Virus record (IMG/VR): IMGVR_UViG_3300005253_001308
Span: 1 to 22,018 of that record
From: a virus
Length of the DNA stretch: 22,018 nucleotides
Direction: 5' to 3' (one strand)
In this document: piece by piece, positions 13,433-22,018 of the stretch
Position numbering within the stretch: position 1 is the first letter of the stretch
How the letters are laid out: each line of letters begins with the position of its first letter
Position numbers and translations under genes: made by a program
The notes under the pieces: model-generated
What the model was told of the DNA's origin: nothing
Database searches by the model: none
Seen by the model: the letters and a program-made list of their open reading frames with translations, nothing else

Positions 13433-13450
13433 TCGCCTACGACTAGGCGA
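13433..13450 (-). promoter_or_regulatory. Hairpin overlapping the capsid stop codon
   Basis: TCGCCTA, a 4-base GTCG loop, and TAGGCGA form a 7-pair stem containing the capsid gene's TAG. No U-tract follows, so it is not a clear terminator. It might stabilise the 3' end of the capsid message or slow readthrough to the next gene. Confidence 0.35.
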
Positions 13451-14432
13451 CGCCGGCTCCGACAACCCCGGCGATGGCGTACTTCTTGAAGCAGGCCATG
13501 CCTGTGTACCAGATGAGCCGGTTGGCAATCGCGTTGTAGTCCTCGAGGAACACTTCCCGCTCATGCTCCATTTCGCCGGCCTGGAGTCCCGTCACCCCGC
13601 CCTCGCCGATTTGCATGGCGATGATGATGGTGCTGTCGAAAGAGCCTGCGGTGTAGGCCTTGTCATAGTCGTAGGCCGTGATGTCGAGGACACTGGACGC
13701 AGCATCGGGGTAGTTGTTCAGAATCCAGTCTGAGATCAACAGGGGGATGCCGTCGTACATGTGCATCGTCTGGCCGAAGAGTGCCGAGTCGGTGAACTGG
13801 AGACCAGACGTGCCGGCTGCCCTCGACAGCGCCGTGAGTTGGCGCCGGACCTTGCGGGAGCAAAGGATCATGTCGGGTTTGCCCGGACGGACTTGGTCGA
13901 CGAGCTGGTCCATCGCATCGAGCGTGATTACGGCACCTGAGGCGTGGTTGACAATGAGTTGGTCGTTGTTGATGCCGTCCCAATCGGTCGTGCTCTCGGT
14001 CTCCATTTCCGCGAGGATGCGGAGCAGCCCCTTGAACTCGAGGGCGTCGGTGTCGACGGAAGTCCGGCCGATGATGGCCGCTTTCTCCCACCTGTGGGCC
14101 ATTGCCTTCGCCGCCAGGCCGATGTCGACCGTCTCCGGGTCCTGGGTCAGGTTGAGCTTCTTCTGGCCTTTGTCGGTGTAGCCGGTCTGAATCAGCGTGA
14201 AGACATCGGTCGTTCTCTGCTCGTAGGTGCCGGTGTTCTCGGACAGTTGCGTGCCGACGGTCGTGAACTGCGCGCTGGGCAGGCTGACCTCGACGTTGTA
14301 CTTGAACGAGTTACCGGCGATGGGCATGAAGGGCAGGACGCCGAGCAGCGGACTTTCCATGACGATCCGGTCGACGACACCCGCCAGAAGCATATCTCTG
14401 TCGAGATATTCGTATTGCGTTAGAGTCTGCAT
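13443..14432 (-). CDS. Major capsid protein (HK97-fold type), 329 aa
   Basis: Residues 25-50 (VMESPLLGVLPFMPIAGNSF) form the usual opening of phage major capsid proteins, and the protein then reads IGRTSVDTDALEFKGLLRIL (E-loop-like) and LIVNHASGAVITLDAMDQLV. The C-terminal half contains the P-domain-like stretch KPDMILCSRKVRRQLTALSR. The length (329) and order, right after a scaffold-like gene, fit the major capsid protein. It is normally present in hundreds of copies and builds the icosahedral shell by HK97-type fold. The ribosome site AAAGGAGGG is among the strongest in the window, which matches high expression. No processing protease is visible next to it. Confidence 0.8.
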   Translation of the reverse strand: MQTLTQYEYLDRDMLLAGVVDRIVMESPLLGVLPFMPIAGNSFKYNVEVSLPSAQFTTVGTQLSENTGTYEQRTTDVFTLIQTGYTDKGQKKLNLTQDPETVDIGLAAKAMAHRWEKAAIIGRTSVDTDALEFKGLLRILAEMETESTTDWDGINNDQLIVNHASGAVITLDAMDQLVDQVRPGKPDMILCSRKVRRQLTALSRAAGTSGLQFTDSALFGQTMHMYDGIPLLISDWILNNYPDAASSVLDITAYDYDKAYTAGSFDSTIIIAMQIGEGGVTGLQAGEMEHEREVFLEDYNAIANRLIWYTGMACFKKYAIAGVVGAGVA

Positions 14433-14447
14433 CAGACCCTCCTTTGA

Positions 14448-15200
14448 TTAGCCTTTCTTCTTCCGGCCCAGTCCCGCCGCGATTTTATCCTCGGAAGACA
14501 TACCGGAGGGGTCGGTGCCAGGAGCACGCTGAGCGGACACAGGGCGCTGTGACAGCCCCGCAGGCTTGTCCTTGGTGCCTGCACCCCTGTCGGCCTCAGA
14601 GCCGCTCTTCTTGAGCAGGTCAGCGGCAGTGGCGAGCCTTCCAGCGTCGCCGTCGGGAACCAAGTCGGCCAGCGCCTTTTCGCTGACGCCGGCTCTGCTG
14701 GCCGCCGCCGTGATCGCCACCCTCGCGGTGACTTTTCCGGCTTCGGCTGTCGAGGACTCAAGAAGGGCTTGCTTGGCGTCGATGTCCTTGAGGAGCCCGC
14801 CCAGCCGTCTTGCTTCTTTGGCGTTGGCCAGCCTGCCATCCAGTACCGAGAGTTTCTCGGGCTGATCCTTGAGGGCGTCTCTCTCGGCATCCTCTCGGCC
14901 CTTCAGGATATCATCCATCTGAGCCGAGAGTGTGTCGAACCGGGTTGTCAGGCCGGTCAGTTCCCCGGTGGCTCGCTTGGCCTCTGTCTCTGCCGTCTCG
15001 GCCCGGGTGAGGGCTACCCGCCCTTCCTTCGCAGCCCAGTCCGAGAACATCTTGGTTACGTCTGCTCCGCTGTAGCTCCTGTCCTTGTCGATGGTTGAAG
15101 TCAGCTCGTCCACGCTCGAAGGTTGCTCCAAGTTCGGCGAAGCGTCAGGTCCGCCATCCGTCGGTGCTCTGTCCTGCGTTTCGTCAGCTTTGTCCCCCAT
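14448..15200 (-). CDS. Scaffold-like coiled-coil protein, 250 aa
   Basis: Highly charged: residues ~55-135 are helical with heptad-like spacing (RVALTRAETAETEAKRATGE, then LTTRFDTLSAQMDDILKGRE). Residues 1-35 are acidic and Pro/Gly-rich and the C-terminus is basic (LGRKKKG). Phage scaffolding proteins look just like this: coiled-coil middle and a short basic C-terminus that contacts the capsid subunit. The gene immediately precedes the major capsid gene, the usual order. It has a GGGAGG ribosome site with a leader almost identical to the 30-residue peptide gene. A scaffold role is well supported by composition and position, although no sequence signature is decisive. Confidence 0.65.
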   Translation of the reverse strand: MGDKADETQDRAPTDGGPDASPNLEQPSSVDELTSTIDKDRSYSGADVTKMFSDWAAKEGRVALTRAETAETEAKRATGELTGLTTRFDTLSAQMDDILKGREDAERDALKDQPEKLSVLDGRLANAKEARRLGGLLKDIDAKQALLESSTAEAGKVTARVAITAAASRAGVSEKALADLVPDGDAGRLATAADLLKKSGSEADRGAGTKDKPAGLSQRPVSAQRAPGTDPSGMSSEDKIAAGLGRKKKG

Positions 15201-15235
15201 TTCGACCTCCCGTTTTGGAGTTTATCTTACCCGTC

Positions 15236-18200
15236 CTACGGGCTTACTCCCTCTCCACGTAGTTTCCTGAGCGCCTCTTCGATCTTCTTCTGCCTCTCAT
15301 CCCACTCTACCTGAAAGCGCTCAAGCGTAGTCATTTCCGACCGCCGCCTCTTCTCTTCGACCGGTGTGTACTCAAACTTCAGCACCAGCCAGGCATCGAG
15401 TTCCCGATTCTCCCAGCGGAAGGCATCCTTGGCAAAGAGCGTCGGTAGCTGCAGGTAGGCCAGATATTGCGTGAAGACTTCCCGGCTCGGAACCTTGCTG
15501 AAGTCGAGCCGCTCATTCCCCTTCAGGTCGACGTAGACCTCTTCGTAGAAGCCGAGATTCTCTATGAGGAACCAATCGTCGTCATACCAAAGATCGGTGC
15601 CGACGTTGAGCTTCCAGTTCTCAGGCTTGCCCTCGCCGATGATCTTGTAGTAGCCGACGAACGCCTCGATATGCTGCTCCGGCACGAAGGCGCCGTAGGC
15701 ATTGCGCCGGACCTCAGCCAGGCCGAACTCGCTGTAGTGTCCATTCTCGTCGAATCTCATGGCCCTGACGGCTTCGGCCCGCCTGTCCGTGTCCTCGATG
15801 TAGTGCTCGGAAGTGAAGTCAGGGAAGCCCTCGAGCCGCTCAAAGGCCGGGCGGAATTCGTCGTAGATATCGTCGTACTGAACCGCCGGCACGTCTTCTG
15901 CCGCCGGGATATCGATGCCCTTGATTTCGTGCATGGCCGTGGCGAAGACTGGGTTGTCGACGAGGAACCGCTCCTGCCGCTTGCCCTTCGCTGGGAGTTC
16001 GTAATACTGCACGAAGGTCGGAATCAAGTCTTGCGGGAAGCGCTGGCCATCCGGACCAAGCAGTTCAAAGGCCTCCCGGGTCCGCCTCGCCTGCCGGTAT
16101 TCGAGGTTGCCGGCAAGGTAAACAGCCCTGTCGTCGCCTTCAACCGGGAGAGCGTTGTACGCCTCGTCCTCGGCTTTGTACTGGACATCGATACGCCAGA
16201 TTGGAATACGGTATTCGTTCACGGCCTCAAGCGCCTGATTGCCCCACAGTTCTTCGTTCCTGCGGAAATCGTCGTAGCCTTGGTGGTCAACCCGGAAGAG
16301 CATCGCCTCGGGACTCGAGGCGGCAAACTCGTCGATGGCTCTGCCGTAGTCGACGTGCCAGCCGACCAGTTCATCCGAGATCGGCGACGTCGCCGAGCCC
16401 TGTTCGATGGCCTCCACCTGGCGGAGGATATCCCGGAACTGGGTATCGCCCTCGACGGTGGTGAGTTTCACCGCCTCGGTGGCGGCCTCTCTCTCTTCCT
16501 CGTCGTCAATCTCCCGGGCTTCCTCGAGAGCGTCGTACAGTCCCCGATTGTCGACCTTCAGCGTGAGCGCCGCGTGGGGGGTTTCCGGAAGCTGCATATC
16601 CCGCCACTCGATGTACGACTCCCGCTTGGCCTCGGTCGCCTCCATGTGGTCCTCAAGCAACAAGAGTTGAGCTTCCCAGGAGGCGTGTGCGCCTTCGGCA
16701 ACAAAGTCCTCGTACTTGAAGTGGGTTTCAATCGACTCCTGCGGCGGGAGCAGGAAGATGGGGATGCCGGCGTCGGGTATGTCCAACTCCTCGACCATCC
16801 GGTTGAAGGCGTTGTAGGCCTCGAGCGAGTAAATCTTCTCTTGGCCCCACACGGCCAGCTTGGCGTTCTCTTCCGGGTGAGCCTTCAACCATTCGTGCCG
16901 GGGGTTGACCGACAATTCCGGATGGTCCTCGCGGAACTTCCGCCGGGCGGCGGGGTCGTCGATTGCGTGGTAGTCGACCAGCAGCTCCGCCTGGCGCCGC
17001 GTCAGGCCATCGAGGTCGGCGTCGGTCACAAGCCCCTGCCGCCAGGACTCGTAATAGTCGGCGAAGGTCACGCCCTCTTTGAGGTCCGGGCTGATGGTGT
17101 AGACCTTCCTGTTGAGGATGGGGTCTACCTCCGTTTCGACCTCTTCCTTCTCGAGGAAGTGGTAGGCGAGGGGGTCGGCCTCGGGGTCGGTCAACTTCCG
17201 CAAGTCTTCGGCGGTCACCGCCTCAAGCAGGCGCGTGTATTCGGTGTTGAGGTTCCCCATGTCGTAGATGTCGGGCTTCTCGAGAGAGAGTTCCGGAACG
17301 TCGTCAATCACCGTCCCGAGCAAGTCGATGGCGCCGGAGAGCCTGGTCTGCAAAACGTCCGGCACATCGCCAAAGAACAGGTCGAGGGCTCTGCGGGCAA
17401 CGTCGGTCTTCACGAAGTCAATCTCGTCGACGAGCCGACGCTTCTGAGCGCCATCCATATCCGGGTCGTTGAAGACCTCGTCCTGCTTCTTTCGGAGTTC
17501 GCTCAGTTCCCGGGCAACGGTTCGGAGATACCGGGCGGTGGCCGAGTAGGCAACATCATTCTCAGCGTCGTAGAAGAACAGCAGTTCCGGATGCGCCGCC
17601 TTGAACGTGTCAAACTTCCCTTCGTTGCCCAGCTCGAGCATTTCCTTCAGGAAGCGCTCGCCGCTTTCGTGTTCCTCGAGAACCTTGTAGAAATCGTTGA
17701 CGGTCTCTCCGGAAGAGCCGTAAGGATGCCGGACGACGAACGCCTTGAGAACCGGAATGTCGGCCAGCGTCGGGTCCGGCTCGGGAATATCGGGACTGAT
17801 GCCGGTCGCCCTGAGAATGGGCGTAAGGCTGTCGACCGCGTACCGCCCCAAGCCTCCGGTGTAGCCGAAGATCAGGTTGTCAATCTTCGCCGGCGAGAAG
17901 TTGATGATGTCGCCGAGCCACACAGCGAGAGGCGATGTCCACCGGGTGTACTGCAGCTCCGGCGGCATATCCTGTCGGCTGGGCGGAACGATGTCCCTGC
18001 CCCGGAAGAATGAGAAGTTGGTGTAGTTCTCGATGATGGGGAGCGCCGCAGTCGGGATCACGCCAGGGAAACCAGCTTCAGCAAGGTTCGCCAGCATATC
18101 CCCGAGCATATCGGGGTCGCCGGTGTCCAGGTACTCGAGGAACCGCTCTGGAGCCGACCCGAAAATGATTCCCAACTCAAAGGGCTTCGGGATTCGGATT

Positions 18201-21200
18201 ATTCCCGACCTGCCTGAGTCGCTATTGATGTACTCGGACTTCTGCTCTGCCGACCACGACTCCCACTCGGCAGGCAGGGGCTTTATGAAGACGATCCAGA
18301 AGAGGTCTTTCTGCCACTGGGCTATCTCCTTCCAGCGGGGGTCGTCGCGGTTCGCGTAGTAGAGCAGCAATGACGGCAGGGTGATTCCGGCAAAGACCTT
18401 GAGCGACGTCCGGGCGGGATGCTCTTTGAAGGATGATATCATCCGGCCCCAGCCGCGTATGTTGGCATTGAAGAAGGCGATTAGTTGATTCAGCGCCAGC
18501 GCCGTTGTGCCGCCCTGTGCGAAGTCCAAAGTGACCGAGCGGGCGGAATACCCGGCCTCAAGCGGAACGGCCCCCCTGTCGAGGCCTCGCATGAACTCAC
18601 CCATCCTTGTCGCCTTCTCGCCAAGTTCACTGAGGATCTGGAAGAGTTCCAGCGGATGCTTGATATAATCCGTGAAGCCCTTACCCTCGACAACCTGCCT
18701 GAAGGTCTTTTGGAGATACTGCCGGTCAAGCGACACCATCATCGAGTGAGCGGCACCGCTCAGGTGGAAGAGGTTATAGGCATCACCCTTCCGGAAGATC
18801 TCGGCGACGCCTTTCAGGAAGTCAATGCCGGGAAGGAAGCCGTAGTTCGAATAGGCAAACGCCGTCATTTGATCCCTGAGCGGATTCCTCACCATAAAGT
18901 CAGGGCTCAGCGTGGCGCCGGCACGCAGCCACTTAGTCGGGTAGGAGAGTATCTTCCCGAGCATCCCCAGTGTATCCCTGTTGAGGCTCAGCATGGCATC
19001 CCGAAGGTCCGGGTCTACCCGGTAGTACTGCTTCTTCCCGTTGACGAGGACGGTTACCTCGTCACCGCGGACGAAGAAGGACGGCCGGAAGATATCGACC
19101 AGTTGCTCTTCCTCGGCCTCGGTCATGCCCTCGACTTCAACGCCCAAGTCTTTCGCGCTGATGCGGGCGACCCTGGCAATCGGCGTCTTGACCCTCTCGA
19201 AGACTTCGGCAATCTCGGGATTCTGGTCGACCATGTTGGCCAAGGCTACCCCCACCATGTTCCTGTCGGCGGCGCTGATGAGGACGTAGGTGTTCTTGAC
19301 GATGCTCTCGAGCGGGTTGATAATCTCGAGTTCCGACCCCCTGATGCGCTTGATGGGCGAAGCGATGTTGGCCATCTTCTTACCGAAGAGCCCCTTCGCC
19401 TGCAACTCGTTCATCACCCGGTAGAACGGGACGTAGTCGCCGAACTCCCGGAGCTTGGTCAGGAGGTCGTCGCTGATGAGGCTCATCTCGTTGGCGTAGA
19501 CAAGGAGGCTGTCCTGGTATCTGTAGACCCGATCAGCCAAGGCCGCGAATCCGGGGTTGGCCTCTTCGAGTTCCCGGATACTGTCCCGGGCATCGACGGC
19601 ATCCATGCCGGTCTCGATGTCACGCGCCGACAACTGAACCGCCCGCCGCGCTGTGAGGTAGATCGAGAAGTCCTGCCACTTCTGCGGCTGCCGGACTTCC
19701 TTGAGGATCGTCTCGAGGGCTTCGCCGGTGAAGTCAGGCGTGGCCTTGCCGTCAGGTCCCACCTTCCAGAATGTGCGTCCGAAAGTTCCCTTCTCCAGGA
19801 ACGTCGTCGCCTTGCTGGTGACCCCCCGGAGCAACCTGGCGAGGAGATAGGGGTTCTCGGCAATCGACAGTTCGACGCCGCTCTTGCGCAGCCGGTCGGT
19901 CAGCCGCTTCATGGCGAACAGGTCGTCGACCACCTTGACGTTGAACTTGTGCCAGCCGTGCCGAATCTTCTCTTTGAGGTTGCGCTCCGGCGGGTTGAAC
20001 TGTATCTGCTGCGCAACCCGGCCGGTGGCCGTCGGCGGCGGTGGTGGAACCGCCTCGCTGTAGTTGCTGGGGATGATAGTGTCGTCAGGCGTAGTCTCCG
20101 GAAGGCGTCTGCCTTTCTCCGGGGTCGTGTCTCTCAGCCTCTTCCACTGGGCCTGAGTTTCCACAGGGAAGACTTCCTCGATGATGGTATCGGGGACGTC
20201 CCGGCCCAGCTTTATCGAATCGCCAATGTACTGCTGATAGCCGGTCTCCGGCGTTCGGCTGATGTAGAACGCAGCCATGTCTTCGGGACTGAACCCCGCC
20301 GCCTCACCCCACTCGATAGCGCTGGCGTCGATGGCTTCGCCCTTCTGCACTTCGGCTTCGGCTTCAATGAACGGCGCTGTGCCCTCTTGGAACTGCCCGG
20401 TCGCAGCAAAGGTCGTGAACTCATCCGATGTCATGGCGAACGCTGGCTTTACGTCTATCGCCGGTGGCAGTGCCTCGAGTCGTTGCTCTATCGCCAGCGC
20501 CCCACCTTCCGGGGTGACGCCGGTGGCCTCAATAACGGGCGCCGGCAGTTCCATCGGCTTGTACCAGTTGCCGGTCCCTGGGTCTTGCTGAAGACCCTGC
20601 TCCTGGCGCTGCTCGTCGGTGAGTTTGTTGTAGTCCCCCGGCGACACTCTCTGAAGGGCCGTGAAGGCACCACCGAAAGCAGCAAAGGGAAGAGCAGCAA
20701 CCATCGCCTGCAGCATGGTCTCGTCCCAGTCCTCGAAAAGTTCCTGATTCTCGTCAAAGACCTTGATTCCGGCGTTGAGAACAGCAGCTTGGGCAACTTC
20801 CTCAAGGCCTTCGATGATGTCGATGGCGGCGAAGGCCAGTAAGCCTTTCTTCGCCATGGAGGCCAAGGTGCGCTCAGAGAGTTCTTTGACAATCTCCTTG
20901 GTGAAGAGTTTGAAGGCGTTGGGGAACATCAACTTGAGCGGAACCAAGTTACCGACGGATTCTATGCCCGCCATGAGTACACCAATAGGCAAGGCCATCA
21001 GGCCAGCTTGCTGCTCGCTGGCGCCAGCGGCGAGTAACGCATCGTGGGCTTGCTGAGCCTGCGGCGGCGTAGCGACTGTCATCGCGGCCAACGTACCAAG
21101 AACCGGATTACCAGTCGTGAGAGTAACGGCAATCTGCGTTCCAAAGACGGCGATTGCGAATGGAGCAGTCGTGGCAAACTCGTACAGGATCGTTCTGAGC

Positions 21201-22018
21201 GGGTCCTCCCTGAGCCTATCGCCGATATTTCCTTTCGTCCATTCGGGTGGGACAAGTTCGGGGTGGCTAGTTATCCATTCCTCATTGAGCCTCTCATTAC
21301 GGCTATACTCACTGCGAAATTTATCCCGCTGTACGGCATTGACGGCGTTGACTCGGTTGACGTACTCATCCCCGTAAATCGAACGCTCGGCCTCAGTCAA
21401 ATCCCGGAAGAGGAAGTTCGGGAGGGCGGAAAAGAGAAACTGCTTCGCATCGTGCAGGAGATTTTGCCCACCAAGGACGAAACCATCCCACACGTCCTTG
21501 AGCCAATCCTCTTCGGGAAGCGCGGCGAATTCCTGGGTGACGACATTGTAAGTCCCAGCCCAATTCCCCTGTTCGTCGAAGGCTCTCATGCTGGCGACGT
21601 CGACGGTGAGTATCTTCTCGAAGCCGTTGACCGTCGCCGGGACGGTAACGATGCTGAAGAACTCCCCGATCTCTTGGGGACTATAGCCCATGTACTGAAG
21701 GAGCGCCTGCTTCTCGGCAGTGATGCCCTTCCACCGCATTGTCTCCACGAAGAGGGGCCAATCAGTCTCGACGAGGCCAGCCAGGTCTTCGAGGTCGTGG
21801 TCCGCGAAGACGGCGTCAATCATGGTATCGACGCGGGCTTCCTGTTCCTTGAAGTCCAGCGTCCGTAGTACGTTCTCTTCGGTGACGCCCATCATCCGGA
21901 GGATGGTCTCGCCTTGCTCCGGGCCGGCCCGTTCGAAGAGTTCGGCGACGGTGCGCTCGTAGTCGGTGGCCAGGTTATTGCGAAAGCCCTGAAGCACCGC
22001 CTCGGGAAGGTTCTCAGG
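15236..22018 (-). CDS. Giant LPD38-like polyvalent or ejection-type protein, partial (>=2260 aa)
   Basis: The frame is open through the window edge, so the N-terminus is missing. Residues ~270-450 of the visible part carry several hydrophobic helices (TTAPFAIAVFGTQIAVTLTT and EGLEEVAQAAVLNAGIKVF). A Pro-rich linker (VPPPPPTATGR) lies near residue 658. Residues ~670-1450 resemble the LPD38-type polyvalent core: a helical region, then FFNANIRGWGRMISSFKEHP near 1183 and LPSLLLYYANRDDPRWKEIA just after. The last ~700 residues hold degenerate FRxDHPE-type repeats, and the C-terminus is a basic coiled coil (ERFQVEWDERQKKIEEALRK). LPD domains are known from phage polyvalent proteins thought to be injected with DNA. 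Here it precedes scaffold and capsid genes, so a virion-internal or ejection protein is inferred. No helicase, methylase or protease motif was seen. Confidence 0.6.
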   Translation of the reverse strand, partial: PENLPEAVLQGFRNNLATDYERTVAELFERAGPEQGETILRMMGVTEENVLRTLDFKEQEARVDTMIDAVFADHDLEDLAGLVETDWPLFVETMRWKGITAEKQALLQYMGYSPQEIGEFFSIVTVPATVNGFEKILTVDVASMRAFDEQGNWAGTYNVVTQEFAALPEEDWLKDVWDGFVLGGQNLLHDAKQFLFSALPNFLFRDLTEAERSIYGDEYVNRVNAVNAVQRDKFRSEYSRNERLNEEWITSHPELVPPEWTKGNIGDRLREDPLRTILYEFATTAPFAIAVFGTQIAVTLTTGNPVLGTLAAMTVATPPQAQQAHDALLAAGASEQQAGLMALPIGVLMAGIESVGNLVPLKLMFPNAFKLFTKEIVKELSERTLASMAKKGLLAFAAIDIIEGLEEVAQAAVLNAGIKVFDENQELFEDWDETMLQAMVAALPFAAFGGAFTALQRVSPGDYNKLTDEQRQEQGLQQDPGTGNWYKPMELPAPVIEATGVTPEGGALAIEQRLEALPPAIDVKPAFAMTSDEFTTFAATGQFQEGTAPFIEAEAEVQKGEAIDASAIEWGEAAGFSPEDMAAFYISRTPETGYQQYIGDSIKLGRDVPDTIIEEVFPVETQAQWKRLRDTTPEKGRRLPETTPDDTIIPSNYSEAVPPPPPTATGRVAQQIQFNPPERNLKEKIRHGWHKFNVKVVDDLFAMKRLTDRLRKSGVELSIAENPYLLARLLRGVTSKATTFLEKGTFGRTFWKVGPDGKATPDFTGEALETILKEVRQPQKWQDFSIYLTARRAVQLSARDIETGMDAVDARDSIRELEEANPGFAALADRVYRYQDSLLVYANEMSLISDDLLTKLREFGDYVPFYRVMNELQAKGLFGKKMANIASPIKRIRGSELEIINPLESIVKNTYVLISAADRNMVGVALANMVDQNPEIAEVFERVKTPIARVARISAKDLGVEVEGMTEAEEEQLVDIFRPSFFVRGDEVTVLVNGKKQYYRVDPDLRDAMLSLNRDTLGMLGKILSYPTKWLRAGATLSPDFMVRNPLRDQMTAFAYSNYGFLPGIDFLKGVAEIFRKGDAYNLFHLSGAAHSMMVSLDRQYLQKTFRQVVEGKGFTDYIKHPLELFQILSELGEKATRMGEFMRGLDRGAVPLEAGYSARSVTLDFAQGGTTALALNQLIAFFNANIRGWGRMISSFKEHPARTSLKVFAGITLPSLLLYYANRDDPRWKEIAQWQKDLFWIVFIKPLPAEWESWSAEQKSEYINSDSGRSGIIRIPKPFELGIIFGSAPERFLEYLDTGDPDMLGDMLANLAEAGFPGVIPTAALPIIENYTNFSFFRGRDIVPPSRQDMPPELQYTRWTSPLAVWLGDIINFSPAKIDNLIFGYTGGLGRYAVDSLTPILRATGISPDIPEPDPTLADIPVLKAFVVRHPYGSSGETVNDFYKVLEEHESGERFLKEMLELGNEGKFDTFKAAHPELLFFYDAENDVAYSATARYLRTVARELSELRKKQDEVFNDPDMDGAQKRRLVDEIDFVKTDVARRALDLFFGDVPDVLQTRLSGAIDLLGTVIDDVPELSLEKPDIYDMGNLNTEYTRLLEAVTAEDLRKLTDPEADPLAYHFLEKEEVETEVDPILNRKVYTISPDLKEGVTFADYYESWRQGLVTDADLDGLTRRQAELLVDYHAIDDPAARRKFREDHPELSVNPRHEWLKAHPEENAKLAVWGQEKIYSLEAYNAFNRMVEELDIPDAGIPIFLLPPQESIETHFKYEDFVAEGAHASWEAQLLLLEDHMEATEAKRESYIEWRDMQLPETPHAALTLKVDNRGLYDALEEAREIDDEEEREAATEAVKLTTVEGDTQFRDILRQVEAIEQGSATSPISDELVGWHVDYGRAIDEFAASSPEAMLFRVDHQGYDDFRRNEELWGNQALEAVNEYRIPIWRIDVQYKAEDEAYNALPVEGDDRAVYLAGNLEYRQARRTREAFELLGPDGQRFPQDLIPTFVQYYELPAKGKRQERFLVDNPVFATAMHEIKGIDIPAAEDVPAVQYDDIYDEFRPAFERLEGFPDFTSEHYIEDTDRRAEAVRAMRFDENGHYSEFGLAEVRRNAYGAFVPEQHIEAFVGYYKIIGEGKPENWKLNVGTDLWYDDDWFLIENLGFYEEVYVDLKGNERLDFSKVPSREVFTQYLAYLQLPTLFAKDAFRWENRELDAWLVLKFEYTPVEEKRRRSEMTTLERFQVEWDERQKKIEEALRKLRGEGVSP

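Noticed and set aside
15467-20842. Very long plus-strand open frames (848 and 785 codons) opposite the giant gene
   Set aside because: They are codon-aligned with the giant minus-strand gene, so their stops depend only on rare TTA, CTA and TCA codons of that gene. There is no convincing ribosome site or domain signal, so they are antisense shadows.
1-22018. Integrase, transposase, tRNA, lysis cassette
   Set aside because: I found no recognisable sequence for any of these in the window; they may lie outside it.

Overview
The window is a GC-rich piece of a tailed-phage genome (free phage or prophage; the window does not show which). Every gene I accept is on the minus strand, packed with gaps of a few bases or with TAATG/ATGA overlaps, and most have a clear GGAGG-type Shine-Dalgarno. 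There are no tRNA, rRNA, CRISPR, integrase or transposase signals. The strong Shine-Dalgarno usage points to a bacterial host. I cannot name the host from sequence alone, but the gene types resemble uncultured environmental phages.

Reading in the direction of transcription (right to left), the window opens inside a giant gene of at least 2260 codons (15236-22018) with hydrophobic helices, a polyvalent-protein core resembling LPD38, and a repeat-bearing tail. The virion module follows: a coiled-coil scaffold-like protein (14448-15200), the major capsid protein (13443-14432), a probable capsid decoration protein (12533-13369), a 30-residue basic peptide, several small virion-type genes, an FmdB-type zinc ribbon, a probable head-tail adaptor (10723-11565), a 1095-residue tail fibre (7425-10712), small tail genes, a hub-like tail protein (4783-6180), a GLUG-repeat adhesin-like protein (3323-4777) and a small membrane protein (3079-3309). 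I see no tape-measure protein or tail tube, which fits a short-tailed (podovirus-like) particle, although such genes could lie outside the window.

An intergenic stretch at 2916-3078 separates two modules. It holds a GAAA-loop hairpin that looks like a terminator, followed by a well-formed sigma70-type promoter (TTGACA, 17 bp, TACCAT). The promoter's expected start point falls on the A of the ATG of a 60-residue helix-turn-helix protein, so that mRNA may be leaderless. Downstream is an early or replication module: two small unknown genes, a RecT-associated coiled-coil protein, a RecT-family annealing protein with an N-terminal zinc ribbon and a Pro-Glu linker, a 38-residue membrane protein, and the first 20 codons of a probable replisome-organiser gene cut by the window edge.

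The most interesting points are the giant LPD38-like protein beside the capsid genes, the promoter/terminator boundary with a possibly leaderless regulator, a three-element RNA structure over the ribosome site of the 12124-12351 gene, a ~70-residue module shared by the adaptor and the tail fibre, a bacterial-type GLUG adhesin used as a phage tail component, and two possible starts for the RecT protein.
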